This document shows positions 26,808 to 34,586 of a DNA stretch of 64,000 nucleotides, in pieces. The notes under the pieces were generated by a model. The model worked only from the letters and a program-made list of their open reading frames with translations, had not been told where the DNA came from and did no database searches. Origin of the DNA: Palsa-504 sp963818225 (lineage in GTDB: Bacteria > Actinomycetota > Actinomycetes > Streptosporangiales > Streptosporangiaceae); the NCBI GenBank assembly GCA_963818225.1, contig CAWFRO010000015.1, forward strand, positions 124,001-188,000. The letters run 5' to 3'. The position numbers and the translations under genes are program-made. Position 1 is the first letter of the stretch, and the number at the start of each line of letters is the position of its first letter.

Positions 26808-28247
26808 ATGCCAAAGTTCGAATACGCGCCCGCGCCGGAGTCGCGCGCGGTCGTCTCCCTCAAGCAGTCCTACGGGCTGTTCATCGGCGGGCAGTTCACT
26901 CCCAGCGTGGACGGCCGGGCCTTCAAGACCATCTCGCCCGCCAGCGAGGAGGTCCTGGCCGAAGTGGCCGAAGCGGGGCAGGCCGACGTGGACCGCGCCG
27001 TCACCGCCGCCCGGAAGGCCTACGAGCGCACCTGGTCCGTGCTGCCGCCCAAGGAACGCGGCAAGTACCTGTTCCGCATCGCCCGGATCGTCCAGGAACG
27101 GGCCCGCGAACTGGCCGTGCTGGAGTCGCTGGACAACGGCAAGCCGATCCGGGAGTCCCGCGACGTGGACCTCCCGCTGGTCGCCGCGCATTTCTTCTAC
27201 CATGCCGGCTGGGCGGACAAGCTCGAGTACGCCGGCTACGGCCCCGCGCCGAGACCGCTCGGCGTAGCCGGCCAGGTCATCCCGTGGAACTTCCCGCTGC
27301 TCATGCTGGCCTGGAAGATCGCCCCCGCGCTGGCCTGCGGCAACACCGTAGTGCTCAAGCCGGCCGAGACCACCCCGCTGACCGCGCTGATCTTCGCCGA
27401 GATCTGCCAGCAGGCCGACCTGCCGCCGGGCGTGGTCAACATCCTCACCGGCGCCGGGGACACCGGCCGGGCGCTGGTCACCCACCCCGGCATCGACAAG
27501 GTGGCGTTCACCGGCTCCACCGAGGTCGGCAAGGAAATCGCCCGGGCCTGCGCGACGGACCGGCGCAAGAAGCTGACCCTCGAGCTGGGCGGCAAGGCCG
27601 CCAACATCGTGTTCGAGGACGCGCCGGTCGACCAGGCCGTCGAGGGCATCGTCAACGGCATCTTCTTCAACCAGGGCCATGTCTGCTGCGCCGGCTCCCG
27701 GCTGCTGGTCCAGGAGTCCGTCTACGACCAGGTCCTGGCGTCGCTGCGACAGCGGCTGGCCACGCTGCGGCTGGGCGATCCGCTGGACAAGAACACCGAC
27801 GTGGGCGCCATCAACTCGGCCGCCCAGCTGGCCAGGATCCGCGAGCTGTCCGACGTCGGCGAGGCCGAGGGCGCGCAGCGCTGGTCGGCGCCGTGCGAGC
27901 TGCCGGTCAAGGGCTTCTGGTTCCCGCCCACGGTGTTCACCGGGGTGTCGCAGGCCCACCGCATCGCCCGGGAGGAGATCTTCGGGCCGGTGCTGTCCGT
28001 GCTGACCTTCCGCACCCCGGCTGAGGCCGTGGAGAAGGCCAACAACACCCCGTACGGGCTGTCCGCGGGGGTCTGGACCGACAAGGGATCGCGGATCTTG
28101 TGGATGGCCTCCCGGCTGCGGGCCGGCGTGGTGTGGGCCAATACGTTCAACAAGTTCGACCCGTCGTCCCCGTTCGGCGGCTACAAGGAATCCGGCTACG
28201 GCCGCGAGGGCGGCCGGCACGGCCTGGAGGCGTACCTCGATGTCTGA
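26808..28247 (+). CDS. Aldehyde dehydrogenase (NAD-dependent), catalytic partner
   Basis: A ~479-residue ALDH with all key elements: PWNFPLLMLAWKIAPALACG (Asn of the active site), VAFTGSTEVGKEIA (coenzyme binding), LELGGKAANIVFEDA (general-base Glu), FFNQGHVCCAGSRLLV (nucleophilic Cys) and EEIFGPVLSVLTF. Start 26808 (MPKFEYAP) fits the family better than the ATG ten codons earlier. Its last 8 bases overlap the start of a shorter ALDH-like gene, so the two are co-translated. The proximity of deoC suggests acetaldehyde or a related aldehyde as substrate. Confidence 0.92.
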   Translation: MPKFEYAPAPESRAVVSLKQSYGLFIGGQFTPSVDGRAFKTISPASEEVLAEVAEAGQADVDRAVTAARKAYERTWSVLPPKERGKYLFRIARIVQERARELAVLESLDNGKPIRESRDVDLPLVAAHFFYHAGWADKLEYAGYGPAPRPLGVAGQVIPWNFPLLMLAWKIAPALACGNTVVLKPAETTPLTALIFAEICQQADLPPGVVNILTGAGDTGRALVTHPGIDKVAFTGSTEVGKEIARACATDRRKKLTLELGGKAANIVFEDAPVDQAVEGIVNGIFFNQGHVCCAGSRLLVQESVYDQVLASLRQRLATLRLGDPLDKNTDVGAINSAAQLARIRELSDVGEAEGAQRWSAPCELPVKGFWFPPTVFTGVSQAHRIAREEIFGPVLSVLTFRTPAEAVEKANNTPYGLSAGVWTDKGSRILWMASRLRAGVVWANTFNKFDPSSPFGGYKESGYGREGGRHGLEAYLDV

Positions 28248-29118
28248 TGCTGCGACTGCGGCGGCCCGCCTGGCCGTGTGGAAGACGTACAAGCTGTACA
28301 TCGGCGGGGCTTTCCCCCGCTCGGAGAGCGGAAGATCCTACCCGGTGACCGACCACAAGGACGGGTTCCTGGCCAACGCGGCCATGGCCTCCCGCAAGGA
28401 CGCGCGGGACGCGGTGTCCGCGGCCCGCAAGGCGTTCGCCGGCTGGTCCGCGGCGACCGCCTACAACCGCGGCCAGGTCCTGTACCGGGTCGCCGAGCTG
28501 CTCGAAGGCCGCCGCGCCCAGTTCGCCGCCGAAGTCCGCGCGGCCGAAGGCCTCAGCGCCCGGCACGCCGATGCCATGGTGGACGCGGCCATCGACCGCT
28601 GGGTCTGGTACGCCGGCTGGGCCGACAAGATCGCCCAGGTCCGCGGGGCGGCCAACCCGGTGGCGGGCCCGTTCTTCAACTTCTCCGTGCCCGAGCCCAC
28701 CGGGGTGGTCGCGGTGATCGCGCCCCAGGCCTCCAGCCTGCTCGGCTTCATCTCGGCCGTGGCCCCCGCCGTGGTGACCGGGAGCACGGTCGTGGCGCTG
28801 GCCAGCGAGCGCTTCCCGCTGCCCGCGGTGTCCCTGTCGGAGGTGCTGGCCACCTCCGACGTCCCGGGCGGGGTCATCAACGTGCTGACCGGCCGGACGG
28901 ACGAGGTCGCGCCCTGGCTCGCCTCGCACATGGACGTCAATGCGATCGACCTGACCGGCGCGCCGGACGCGCTGGCCGACGACCTGGCCGTCGCGGCCGC
29001 CGAGAACCTCAAGCGCGTCCTGCGCCCCGGTGCGGAGGACTGGACCCAGACCCCCGGCCTGGAGCGCATGCTCGCCTACCTGGAAACCAAGACCGTCTGG
29101 CACCCGGTCGGCCTGTGA
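28240..29118 (+). CDS. Short ALDH-like protein lacking the catalytic domain
   Basis: 292 residues that match only the N-terminal coenzyme-binding region of aldehyde dehydrogenases: KTYKLYIGGAFPRSESGRSY, DAVSAARKAFAGWSAATAYN, PTGVVAVIAPQASSLLGFIS and SDVPGGVINVLTGRTDEVAP. Where the coenzyme loop (FTGS) is expected it reads IDLTGAP, and the chain ends without the catalytic Glu and Cys. It overlaps the full-length ALDH by 8 bp. The pair resembles a two-component ALDH in which the short chain is structural or regulatory. The gene seems intact, with normal codon use and stop, so this is not a recent truncation. Confidence 0.85.
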   Translation: MSDAATAAARLAVWKTYKLYIGGAFPRSESGRSYPVTDHKDGFLANAAMASRKDARDAVSAARKAFAGWSAATAYNRGQVLYRVAELLEGRRAQFAAEVRAAEGLSARHADAMVDAAIDRWVWYAGWADKIAQVRGAANPVAGPFFNFSVPEPTGVVAVIAPQASSLLGFISAVAPAVVTGSTVVALASERFPLPAVSLSEVLATSDVPGGVINVLTGRTDEVAPWLASHMDVNAIDLTGAPDALADDLAVAAAENLKRVLRPGAEDWTQTPGLERMLAYLETKTVWHPVGL

Positions 29119-29157
29119 CCGGACCTGAACCCCGCGGCTAGCGGCCCGTGGCCGGCC

Positions 29158-30198
29158 TCACTGACTGTGGTGCAGGCGGTAGTGCTCAGCCAGCACGTCG
29201 TCGCCGAAGTCGCCCGACGGGCGGCGCCACGCCGAATGGATGTGGTTACCGTTGCCCTGCGTGTTGTCGTGCTCGATGAGCAGCGTAGGGCCCTGGACCC
29301 GGAAGTAGTGCCGCTGCCCCGGCTCGGTTCCGCCCGCCCACGCGAAGCACAGGCTGTCCAGCCCGGCCTGCTCGAGCTCGTGCAGCTGGGCTCCGGCCAG
29401 CTCGTCGGGAACCCGCCGCGCGAACGACCCGACCAGCGCGGCCAGGTCGTCCAGCTGGATCTGGTTCAGCGCGGACCCCGGGATGCCCTTGGGGCCGGCG
29501 CGGACGTAGCTGAGGATGTCGCGTTCGTCCTCGCCGATCACGTAGTCGGGCTCCGGGGCGAAGACCGGGTCCGGCCGCTCGACCTCGCCGATCCTGGGCA
29601 CCATCCGGGCGGCGAGATCCGGCGGCGGGCGGTGATGGATGATCGCCGCCTGCCGCTGCGCCGGGTCCAGCGAGTTGACGAACCGGAAGCCGAGTTCCTC
29701 GTCGTCGGCCAGCGGGGCCAGCAGCCCGTAGGACGCGGGCTCGGCGCCGAGCATGCATGGGGTGGGGGAGACCCACCGGCCGGCGACGATGGTGAAGTTG
29801 AGTGACACGTGATGCCCGGCCAGCTGCCAGCCCCACGCCTCGTCCCCCGGCGCCCCGAACACCCGCAGGCCGTACCGCTCGGGATCGAACAGGTCAGCCT
29901 GGCCGGGCGACAGCGCCCGCAGCACGTGCTCCATGGCCATGACCGAGACCACCTTGGTGTACCCGGGCAGGCTCGTGCTCGCGGCGATCAGCTCGTGCGC
30001 GAGCCTGCGCTGGTCGCCGCCGAGCGCGCCGATCGGCAGGCCGTCACGGTGCGGCTCGGGCAGGTAGGACCACTCGCGCCGCTCCTCGCCGAAGGCGCGG
30101 CAGGCCAGGCTCCGCTGCTCCACCGTCAGCGCGGCCAGGAACGCGGCCGCCGCCGCGGCCATCCGCGCGGCCGTCTCCGGTGCCCCCAGCCGGTCCAT
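29158..30198 (-). CDS. DUF3500 family protein
   Basis: A ~346-residue protein with the conserved pattern of the DUF3500 family: WSYLPEPHRDGLPIGALGGD near the N-terminus, GWQLAGHHVSLNFTIV in the middle, ARRVPDELAG, HYFRVQGPTLLIEHDNTQGN and the terminal HIHSAWRRPSGDFGDDVLAEHY. Function is unknown; the many conserved His and Asp residues suggest metal binding. GGAGG eight bases upstream fixes ATG 30198. Monocistronic. Confidence 0.85.
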   Translation of the reverse strand: MDRLGAPETAARMAAAAAAFLAALTVEQRSLACRAFGEERREWSYLPEPHRDGLPIGALGGDQRRLAHELIAASTSLPGYTKVVSVMAMEHVLRALSPGQADLFDPERYGLRVFGAPGDEAWGWQLAGHHVSLNFTIVAGRWVSPTPCMLGAEPASYGLLAPLADDEELGFRFVNSLDPAQRQAAIIHHRPPPDLAARMVPRIGEVERPDPVFAPEPDYVIGEDERDILSYVRAGPKGIPGSALNQIQLDDLAALVGSFARRVPDELAGAQLHELEQAGLDSLCFAWAGGTEPGQRHYFRVQGPTLLIEHDNTQGNGNHIHSAWRRPSGDFGDDVLAEHYRLHHSQ

Positions 30199-30300
30199 TC
30201 GCGGGCCCTCCGATCGTCGTGGTCCTCGCCGTCGGCCCAGCCCCCAGGCCGCAGCCAGCTCCATTTTCCTACCGAACGGGCCCCGGCGCACGCCCCCTGA

Positions 30301-30341
30301 TTGACAGCCTGCCTGCGCGTTGATTTGATCAGACTGATCGT
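30301..30341 (+). promoter_or_regulatory. Candidate promoter and operator of the Ddn-like gene
   Basis: TTGACA at 30301-30306 is a consensus -35, followed after 18 bases by an AT-rich -10-like patch. The perfect palindrome GATCAG-A-CTGATC (30327-30339) overlaps it. A regulator bound there would block transcription. This supports the downstream start at 30369. Confidence 0.5.
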
Positions 30342-30368
30342 ATGAATAAATTAACGCTTAGGAGCTCC

Positions 30369-30869
30369 ATGGCTACCGCAGTCAGCACCCAGGGCCAGCC
30401 CCGGCGGATGCGCCGTCAGGCCGTCCTCTTCCGCGTCGTCAACGTGCCCATGCGCCGGATCCTCGGCCTGCCGTTCCGGACCCCGCTGAGCAAGAACCTG
30501 ATGCTGCTGTACCTGACCGGGCGGCGCACCGGGAAGTCCTACCGGCAGCCCGTCAGCTACGTCCGGGACGGCGACACGCTGCTCACCCCGGGCGGCGGGA
30601 AATGGAAGCTCAACCTCGTGCCGGGCCGGCCGGAGAAGATCCGCCTGGCCGGGCGCGATGTACAGGGGCGGCCGGACATCGTGGCCGACCTCGACGAGGT
30701 CGACCGGCTGCTGATGATCTTGACCGAGGCGAACCCGAGGGCGGCGGGCTTCATCCCCATCCCGCGCCGCGAGGACGGTCACTTCGACCGGGCCGGGCTC
30801 GCCGACGCGGTCAGCCACGGATTCCGGATCATCCGCTGGCGCCTCACTGAGCCAGGCGCACCCCGCTAG
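30369..30869 (+). CDS. Nitroreductase-family deazaflavin (F420)-dependent oxidoreductase, Ddn-like
   Basis: A ~166-residue split-barrel protein of the F420H2-dependent Ddn family: PFRTPLSKNLMLLYLTGRRTGKSYRQPVSY is the diagnostic region (LLxxxGRRTG...R.P), followed by DGDTLLTPGGGKWKLNLVPG. Such enzymes reduce quinones or other acceptors using F420. Start 30369 has AGGAG four bases upstream and lies downstream of the predicted promoter; ATG 30342 is the alternative. Its stop codon overlaps that of the converging PNP gene within CTAG. Confidence 0.85.
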   Translation: MATAVSTQGQPRRMRRQAVLFRVVNVPMRRILGLPFRTPLSKNLMLLYLTGRRTGKSYRQPVSYVRDGDTLLTPGGGKWKLNLVPGRPEKIRLAGRDVQGRPDIVADLDEVDRLLMILTEANPRAAGFIPIPRREDGHFDRAGLADAVSHGFRIIRWRLTEPGAPR

Positions 30870-31687
30870 ACCCGGGGCAGGATCGCCGCTAGCAGCGTGC
30901 CCATCCGGCTGGCCGACGCGCGGCCCGCCGCCACCACCTCCGCATGGCTCAGGCCGTGCCCGGCCAGGCCCGCCGCCAGGTTCGTGACCAGCGAGATGCC
31001 GAGCACCTCGGCCCCGAGCTGGCGGGCGGCGATGGCCTCCAGCGCGGTCGACATGCCGACCAGGTCGGCGCCGAGCCGGCCCAGCATGATGATCTCCGCC
31101 GGGGTCTCGTAGTGCGGGCCGGGCAGCATCGCGTACACGCCTTCGGCCAGGCTCGGGTCGGCCTCGCGGGCCAGGGCGCGCAGCCGCGGCGAGTACAGGC
31201 CGGTCAGGTCGGTGAACCGCTCTCCCGACGATGGCGCTGGCCCGGTCAGCGGGGACTTGCCGGTCAGGTTGAGGTGATCGCTGATCAGCACCGGCTGCCC
31301 GACCGCCAGCCCGGGCCGGATGCCGCCTGCCGCGTTCGTCAGCACCACCGCCCGGCAGCCTGCCGACACCGCCGTACGCACGCCGTGCACCACCGTGGCG
31401 GGCGGCCACCCCTCATACAGGTGCACCCGGCCCAGGAACACCAGCACCCGCAGCGGCCCCGCCCTGACGTACCGCACCGTGGGCACGTGCCCGGCCACGG
31501 TGGGCTCGGGAAACCCGCCGAGCGCGGTCAGCGGGAACTCGGCCTCGGCGGTGCCGATCGCGTCGGCGGCCGGGGCCCAGCCCGAGCCGAGGACCACCGC
31601 GATGTCGGCCGGGCCGCCCAGCGAGCTCAGGCGGGCCGCGCTGGCCGCTGCCGCGGCGTACGGATCGTCGCTCACGACCAGCATCAT
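30866..31687 (-). CDS. Purine-nucleoside phosphorylase
   Basis: A 273-residue trimeric-type PNP that phosphorolyses inosine and guanosine to base plus ribose 1-phosphate. Motifs: VVLGSGWAPAADAIG (phosphate loop), RVLVFLGRVHLYEGWPPATV, VVLTNAAGGIRPGLAVGQPV, LISDHLNLTGKSPL, GVYAMLPGPHYETPAEI, DLVGMSTALEAIAARQLGAE and the base-binding region ISLVTNLAAG. Together with deoC and adenosine kinase it gives the window a nucleoside-salvage theme. Divergent from the DedA gene. Start could be one codon later (31684). Confidence 0.93.
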   Translation of the reverse strand: MMLVVSDDPYAAAAASAARLSSLGGPADIAVVLGSGWAPAADAIGTAEAEFPLTALGGFPEPTVAGHVPTVRYVRAGPLRVLVFLGRVHLYEGWPPATVVHGVRTAVSAGCRAVVLTNAAGGIRPGLAVGQPVLISDHLNLTGKSPLTGPAPSSGERFTDLTGLYSPRLRALAREADPSLAEGVYAMLPGPHYETPAEIIMLGRLGADLVGMSTALEAIAARQLGAEVLGISLVTNLAAGLAGHGLSHAEVVAAGRASASRMGTLLAAILPRV

Positions 31688-31731
31688 TGCGCATGGCGTT
31701 AACGCTCCGCGTTTCGGGATACCTTGACGTA

Positions 31732-32523
31732 GTGGACGAGCAGCCGCAGGCCGAGGCCGCCGAGGGGGCTGATCCGCCGCCGGAGGCCCTGGCCCAGGCC
31801 GCGGGCACGAGTCCCGGTTCGGTGTGGGATGACCCGCGGATACCGTGGTCCGGGCCGCCGCGCAAGGTGGACATCTTGCTCTGGGCCGGCATCGTGCTCA
31901 GCGGCATCTACTACTGGGCCCTGCTTCCGTTCGTCGCCCCGCTGGTCGGCACCCACCCGGTGCTGCTCGAGGTACTGAACGGGAACACCGCGGCGATAAT
32001 CTCCGCCGCCGCCTTCGTCCGGGTCGGGCACGGCTCGCTGGTCGTGGTCCTGCTGGCCGCCATTCCCGGACTGATGAAGTTCGACGTGCTGTACTGGTGG
32101 GCAGGCCGGCTGTGGGGCGAGCGGCTCATCACGATCCTGTCCGGCAAGCGCAACCGCGGCGGCCGGTACATGAACCGTGTGCACCGGTGGGGCCGCAAGT
32201 TCACCTGGCCCGCCGTGGTGATCGCTCCGTTCCTGCCCATCCCGACCGCGATCATCTACGTCATCGCCGGCTGGGCCGGGATGCGGCTGGTCACGTTCCT
32301 CATCCTGGATGCCATCGGCTCGCTGCTGTGGGCGGGCCTGCTGGCGGGCCTGGGCTACGAGCTCGGCCACCACGCGGTCGTGGTCGCGCAGAAGATCTCG
32401 CACTACGGGTTGTGGATCTCGATCGCGCTCATAGTCGTGATCGTGGTCTTCCAGGTGCGCTCGCAGCGCCGCCTGATGCGCGTGGCCGCGCAGGCCCGCC
32501 AGCAGTCTCAGCACACGCCGTAA
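31732..32523 (+). CDS. DedA/SNARE-associated family membrane protein
   Basis: A ~263-residue protein: Pro/Ala-rich N-terminal tail, then membrane segments (ILLWAGIVLSGIYYWALLPF, SLVVVLLAAIPGLMKFDVLY, WPAVVIAPFLPIPTAIIYVI, GSLLWAGLLAGLGYELGHHA, LWISIALIVVIVVFQV) with the DedA hallmarks F/YWWAGRLWG and RF-P-PT-IY (KFTWPAVVIAPFLPIPTAII). DedA proteins are lipid flippases/transporters needed for envelope homeostasis. GTG 31732 is preferred to the ATG at 31687, which would coincide with the divergent PNP start. The palindromic element copy B follows the gene. Confidence 0.85.
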   Translation: MDEQPQAEAAEGADPPPEALAQAAGTSPGSVWDDPRIPWSGPPRKVDILLWAGIVLSGIYYWALLPFVAPLVGTHPVLLEVLNGNTAAIISAAAFVRVGHGSLVVVLLAAIPGLMKFDVLYWWAGRLWGERLITILSGKRNRGGRYMNRVHRWGRKFTWPAVVIAPFLPIPTAIIYVIAGWAGMRLVTFLILDAIGSLLWAGLLAGLGYELGHHAVVVAQKISHYGLWISIALIVVIVVFQVRSQRRLMRVAAQARQQSQHTP

Positions 32524-32915
32524 GCCACTCCAGCACTCCCCGGCGACCTGCCGCAGTCCACCCCACGATGCGTCACGTCCAGCCTTCCGCCCAGTTTCAT
32601 GATCATGGGTCTTTTCAGGCCGTATTTGACCGTTTCGGCCCATGATCATGAAACCGTCGGCGGTAGCCTCAGCCCCGCCGTGCGGGAGAACCAGCCGGTG
32701 CTCGGAGCAGGTCGGCCAAGCACCACCTTGGTGCCACTGGGCGGACGAGTCGAGCCTGCTACCAGCACGATCAGCTCCTATGCGACCTGCAACAGCATTA
32801 GATTGCACATCCAAATGAACGTGCAAACGGTCTTGCATGAAGTGCCGGATCTCGGGCAGGATGTCAACTGCGCAAACCAGCCGAGGTTGACGCACAACAC
32901 TTCGCGGGGTCGCGA
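32524..32915. other. 392-base intergenic region with palindromic element and TGCAA sites
   Basis: No gene is evident. It holds palindromic copy B (32593-32655) and, nearer to the next gene, four alternating half-sites TGCAA/TTGCA at 32788, 32803, 32822 and 32833 in a locally AT-rich stretch. The latter looks like the control region of the anti-sigma-type ATPase gene. Confidence 0.5.
32593..32655. repeat. Dispersed palindromic element, copy B
   Basis: GTTTCATGATCATGGG (32594-32609) and CCCATGATCATGAAAC (32639-32654) are perfect 16-bp inverted repeats with a 29-base centre. The centre on the minus strand reads GGTCAAATACGGCCT, matching GGCCAAATGCGGTCC of copy A with only C/T and G/A changes. 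It lies 70 bases after the DedA stop. Confidence 0.75.
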
Positions 32916-33629
32916 ATGGGCACGAGCCAGGTCGGGTTGCCGACACGGACCAAGGTGGATCCTGCCTTGCGTCGGCCCGTGGACCTGACCGCGAGGCTGC
33001 CGCCCGCGCCGGGCCGCCCGCGAGTGGTGCGGATGCCATCCGATTGGTGGGATTCCCCAGCGGTGGCGGCCTGCCCGCTCGGCACCAACGCCCAGTCCGG
33101 CCGGGCCGCCCGCCGCTTCACCCGGAACACCCTGCGCGAATGGGGCCTGGCCTCGCTGGCCGATGACGCTGAGGTGATTGTCGGCGAGTTCGTGGCCAAC
33201 GCGGTCTCGCACGCCGCGCGGGGCGCGCTTGGGGGGCAGCCCCTGGGCCTGCGCCTGCTGCGCCGGGCCGGTGAGGTCATGTGCGCGGTGCTCGACCCGT
33301 CCGATAACGCGCCGGTGCTCAGGATGCCGGAGCGGACCGAAGAGGCCGGCCGCGGGCTGCAGATGGTGGACGCGCTGAGCGATGTCTGGGGCTGGAGCCC
33401 GGTCACCGGCCGCGGCAAGGCCGTCTGGGCCATCCTGTTCTGCGCCTTATCGTCAGGCGCCGCCGTCCCCGCGTTAACCTTGGGCCCGGGCCCAGACTCG
33501 ACGGGCCCAGACCAGCGGGCCCAGACCAGGCGGCGCAGACCAGGTCGGCGCAGACCAGAGAGGCGTGGCATCGATGCCGTGGACGTGGCGATACGAGAAG
33601 GCGGACGGGGCCGTGGTTACCGCCGATGA
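32916..33629 (+). CDS. ATP-binding protein of the RsbW/anti-sigma HATPase type
   Basis: A 237-residue protein with a central GHKL ATPase domain: RAARRFTRNTLREWGLASLA, EVIVGEFVANAVSHAARGAL (N-box), EVMCAVLDPSDNAPVL (degenerate G1) and EEAGRGLQMVDALSDVWGWS (G2). This is the HATPase_c_2 family, abundant in actinomycetes, acting as serine kinase/anti-sigma partners. No sigma factor or antagonist gene is adjacent. The first ~50 residues are variable and the start is uncertain. The C-terminal ~60 residues run through a tandem-repeat tract and overlap the next gene by 56 bases. Confidence 0.78.
   Translation: MGTSQVGLPTRTKVDPALRRPVDLTARLPPAPGRPRVVRMPSDWWDSPAVAACPLGTNAQSGRAARRFTRNTLREWGLASLADDAEVIVGEFVANAVSHAARGALGGQPLGLRLLRRAGEVMCAVLDPSDNAPVLRMPERTEEAGRGLQMVDALSDVWGWSPVTGRGKAVWAILFCALSSGAAVPALTLGPGPDSTGPDQRAQTRRRRPGRRRPERRGIDAVDVAIREGGRGRGYRR
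33484..33560 (+). repeat. Imperfect ~15-bp tandem repeats
   Basis: GGGCCCAGACCAG-type units (GCCCAGACCAGCGG, GCCCAGACCAGGCG, GCGCAGACCAGGTCG, GCGCAGACCAGAG) occur four to five times at the 3' end of the ATPase gene, just before the start of the next gene. Confidence 0.7.
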
Positions 33630-33783
33630 CCTGCAGGAGGCGATCTTCGTCAGCCAGGGGGATGCCGAGAGCTGGCTCGGCGAGAACTGGCGCGCGCTGC
33701 TGGCCATCGGCGTGGACCAGGTCACGCTGCTCGAAGACGCACGCACCGAGTACGGCCCGATGAGCCTGCAGCCGGAGGACTAG
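33574..33783 (+). CDS. Conserved actinobacterial small protein (69 residues)
   Basis: MPWTWRYEKADGAVVTADDL, then FVSQGDAESWLGENWRALLA, VDQVTLLEDA and YGPMSLQPED. The WTWRYE... GDAESW-G..W..LL..G..QV.L.ED....GPMSL pattern recurs in many actinobacteria as an uncharacterised acidic small protein. ATG 33574 is chosen; AGAGAGG lies ten bases upstream. Its TAG stop overlaps the TAG of the converging DUF3043 gene within CTAG. Function unknown. Confidence 0.75.
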   Translation: MPWTWRYEKADGAVVTADDLQEAIFVSQGDAESWLGENWRALLAIGVDQVTLLEDARTEYGPMSLQPED

Positions 33784-34412
33784 AACTCGTCTCCCGGCCT
33801 GACCCGCGGGGCCGGCATCCGCAGCTTGCGGATCTGCAGGGAGCGCATGATGGCGTACAGCGTCAGGCCGCGCATGGGCTCGCCCGGCATCCGCTCGTTG
33901 AGCAGCCGGCGCAGGTTGCCCTTGATGAGCTGGGTCTCGACCAGCAGGACCACGGCCAGGACCAGGATCAGCGGCGAGATGAAGCTCTGCGCCGCCTTCC
34001 CGCCGGCGAACACGCCGATCAGCAGGAGCACCAGCACATACATGTAGTACTCGCTGACCCGGCGCTTGGAGTCGATGTAGTCGCGGGCCAGCGCCCGTGC
34101 CGCCCCGCGGTCCTTCGGGTTGAGCGCCCAGGTCTCGCCGCGCTGCATGGCCTCCATCTTGCGGGTCCGCTCGGTGCGGGCCTGGGCCTTTTCCTCGGGG
34201 GTGCGCGGCCTGGCCTGCGGCCGGGCTCCGGTGATGGGCTGGCGCCGGTTGCGCTCAGCCACACTGCGTTTGGGCGTGGGCCGCCCCTTGGCTGCCTCGG
34301 CGGGAGAACGTGGCTGGCTGGCATCTGCGGGGTCGCCCGGGCTCTGCGCGCCCGGAGAATCCTGGGCCGTCTCGTCCGTCGCCCCGGCGCTATGGCGTCG
34401 GAACACGGGCAT
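33780..34412 (-). CDS. DUF3043 family membrane protein
   Basis: A 210-residue protein: a long polar, Pro/Arg-rich cytoplasmic N-terminus (about 110 residues), then KDRGAARALARDYIDSKRRV, the DUF3043 signature, two transmembrane helices (YYMYVLVLLLIGVFAGGKAA; FISPLILVLAVVLLVETQLI) and a basic C-terminus. Homologous to the M. tuberculosis Rv2206 region protein by family and position. No Shine-Dalgarno precedes the ATG; instead the start codon lies inside the inverted repeat GGGCATA-GCT-TATGCCC. Divergent from pspA. Confidence 0.88.
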   Translation of the reverse strand: MPVFRRHSAGATDETAQDSPGAQSPGDPADASQPRSPAEAAKGRPTPKRSVAERNRRQPITGARPQARPRTPEEKAQARTERTRKMEAMQRGETWALNPKDRGAARALARDYIDSKRRVSEYYMYVLVLLLIGVFAGGKAAQSFISPLILVLAVVLLVETQLIKGNLRRLLNERMPGEPMRGLTLYAIMRSLQIRKLRMPAPRVRPGDEF

Positions 34413-34500
34413 AGCTTATGCCCGGGGGGGCATAGCAACGGTAGCTCCTATGCTGGGGACCGCGTAGGGTGGAATGCGACTAGTCGCACGGGCTCGTCCG
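34407..34500. promoter_or_regulatory. Palindrome-rich divergent control region of DUF3043 gene and pspA operon
   Basis: Three symmetric sites lie here: GGGCATA-GCT-TATGCCC (34407-34423) over the DUF3043 start, GCATAG-N12-CTATGC (starting about 34430), and the perfect 14-bp palindrome TGCGACTAGTCGCA (34475-34488) about 100 bases before pspA. The set suggests shared control of the divergent genes by an unidentified factor. Confidence 0.5.
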
Positions 34501-34586
34501 CCGTCTAGCCGGGCGCCCGGCCACCTCGGCCCGGTCGCGCGGCCCACGTCGGCGGCGTGAATGCTATGAAGGGGACGGCCGCGCGT

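Noticed and set aside
26712..28301. A 529-codon minus-strand frame opposite the aldehyde dehydrogenase
   Set aside because: Antisense to a complete ALDH with all catalytic motifs and no domain of its own.
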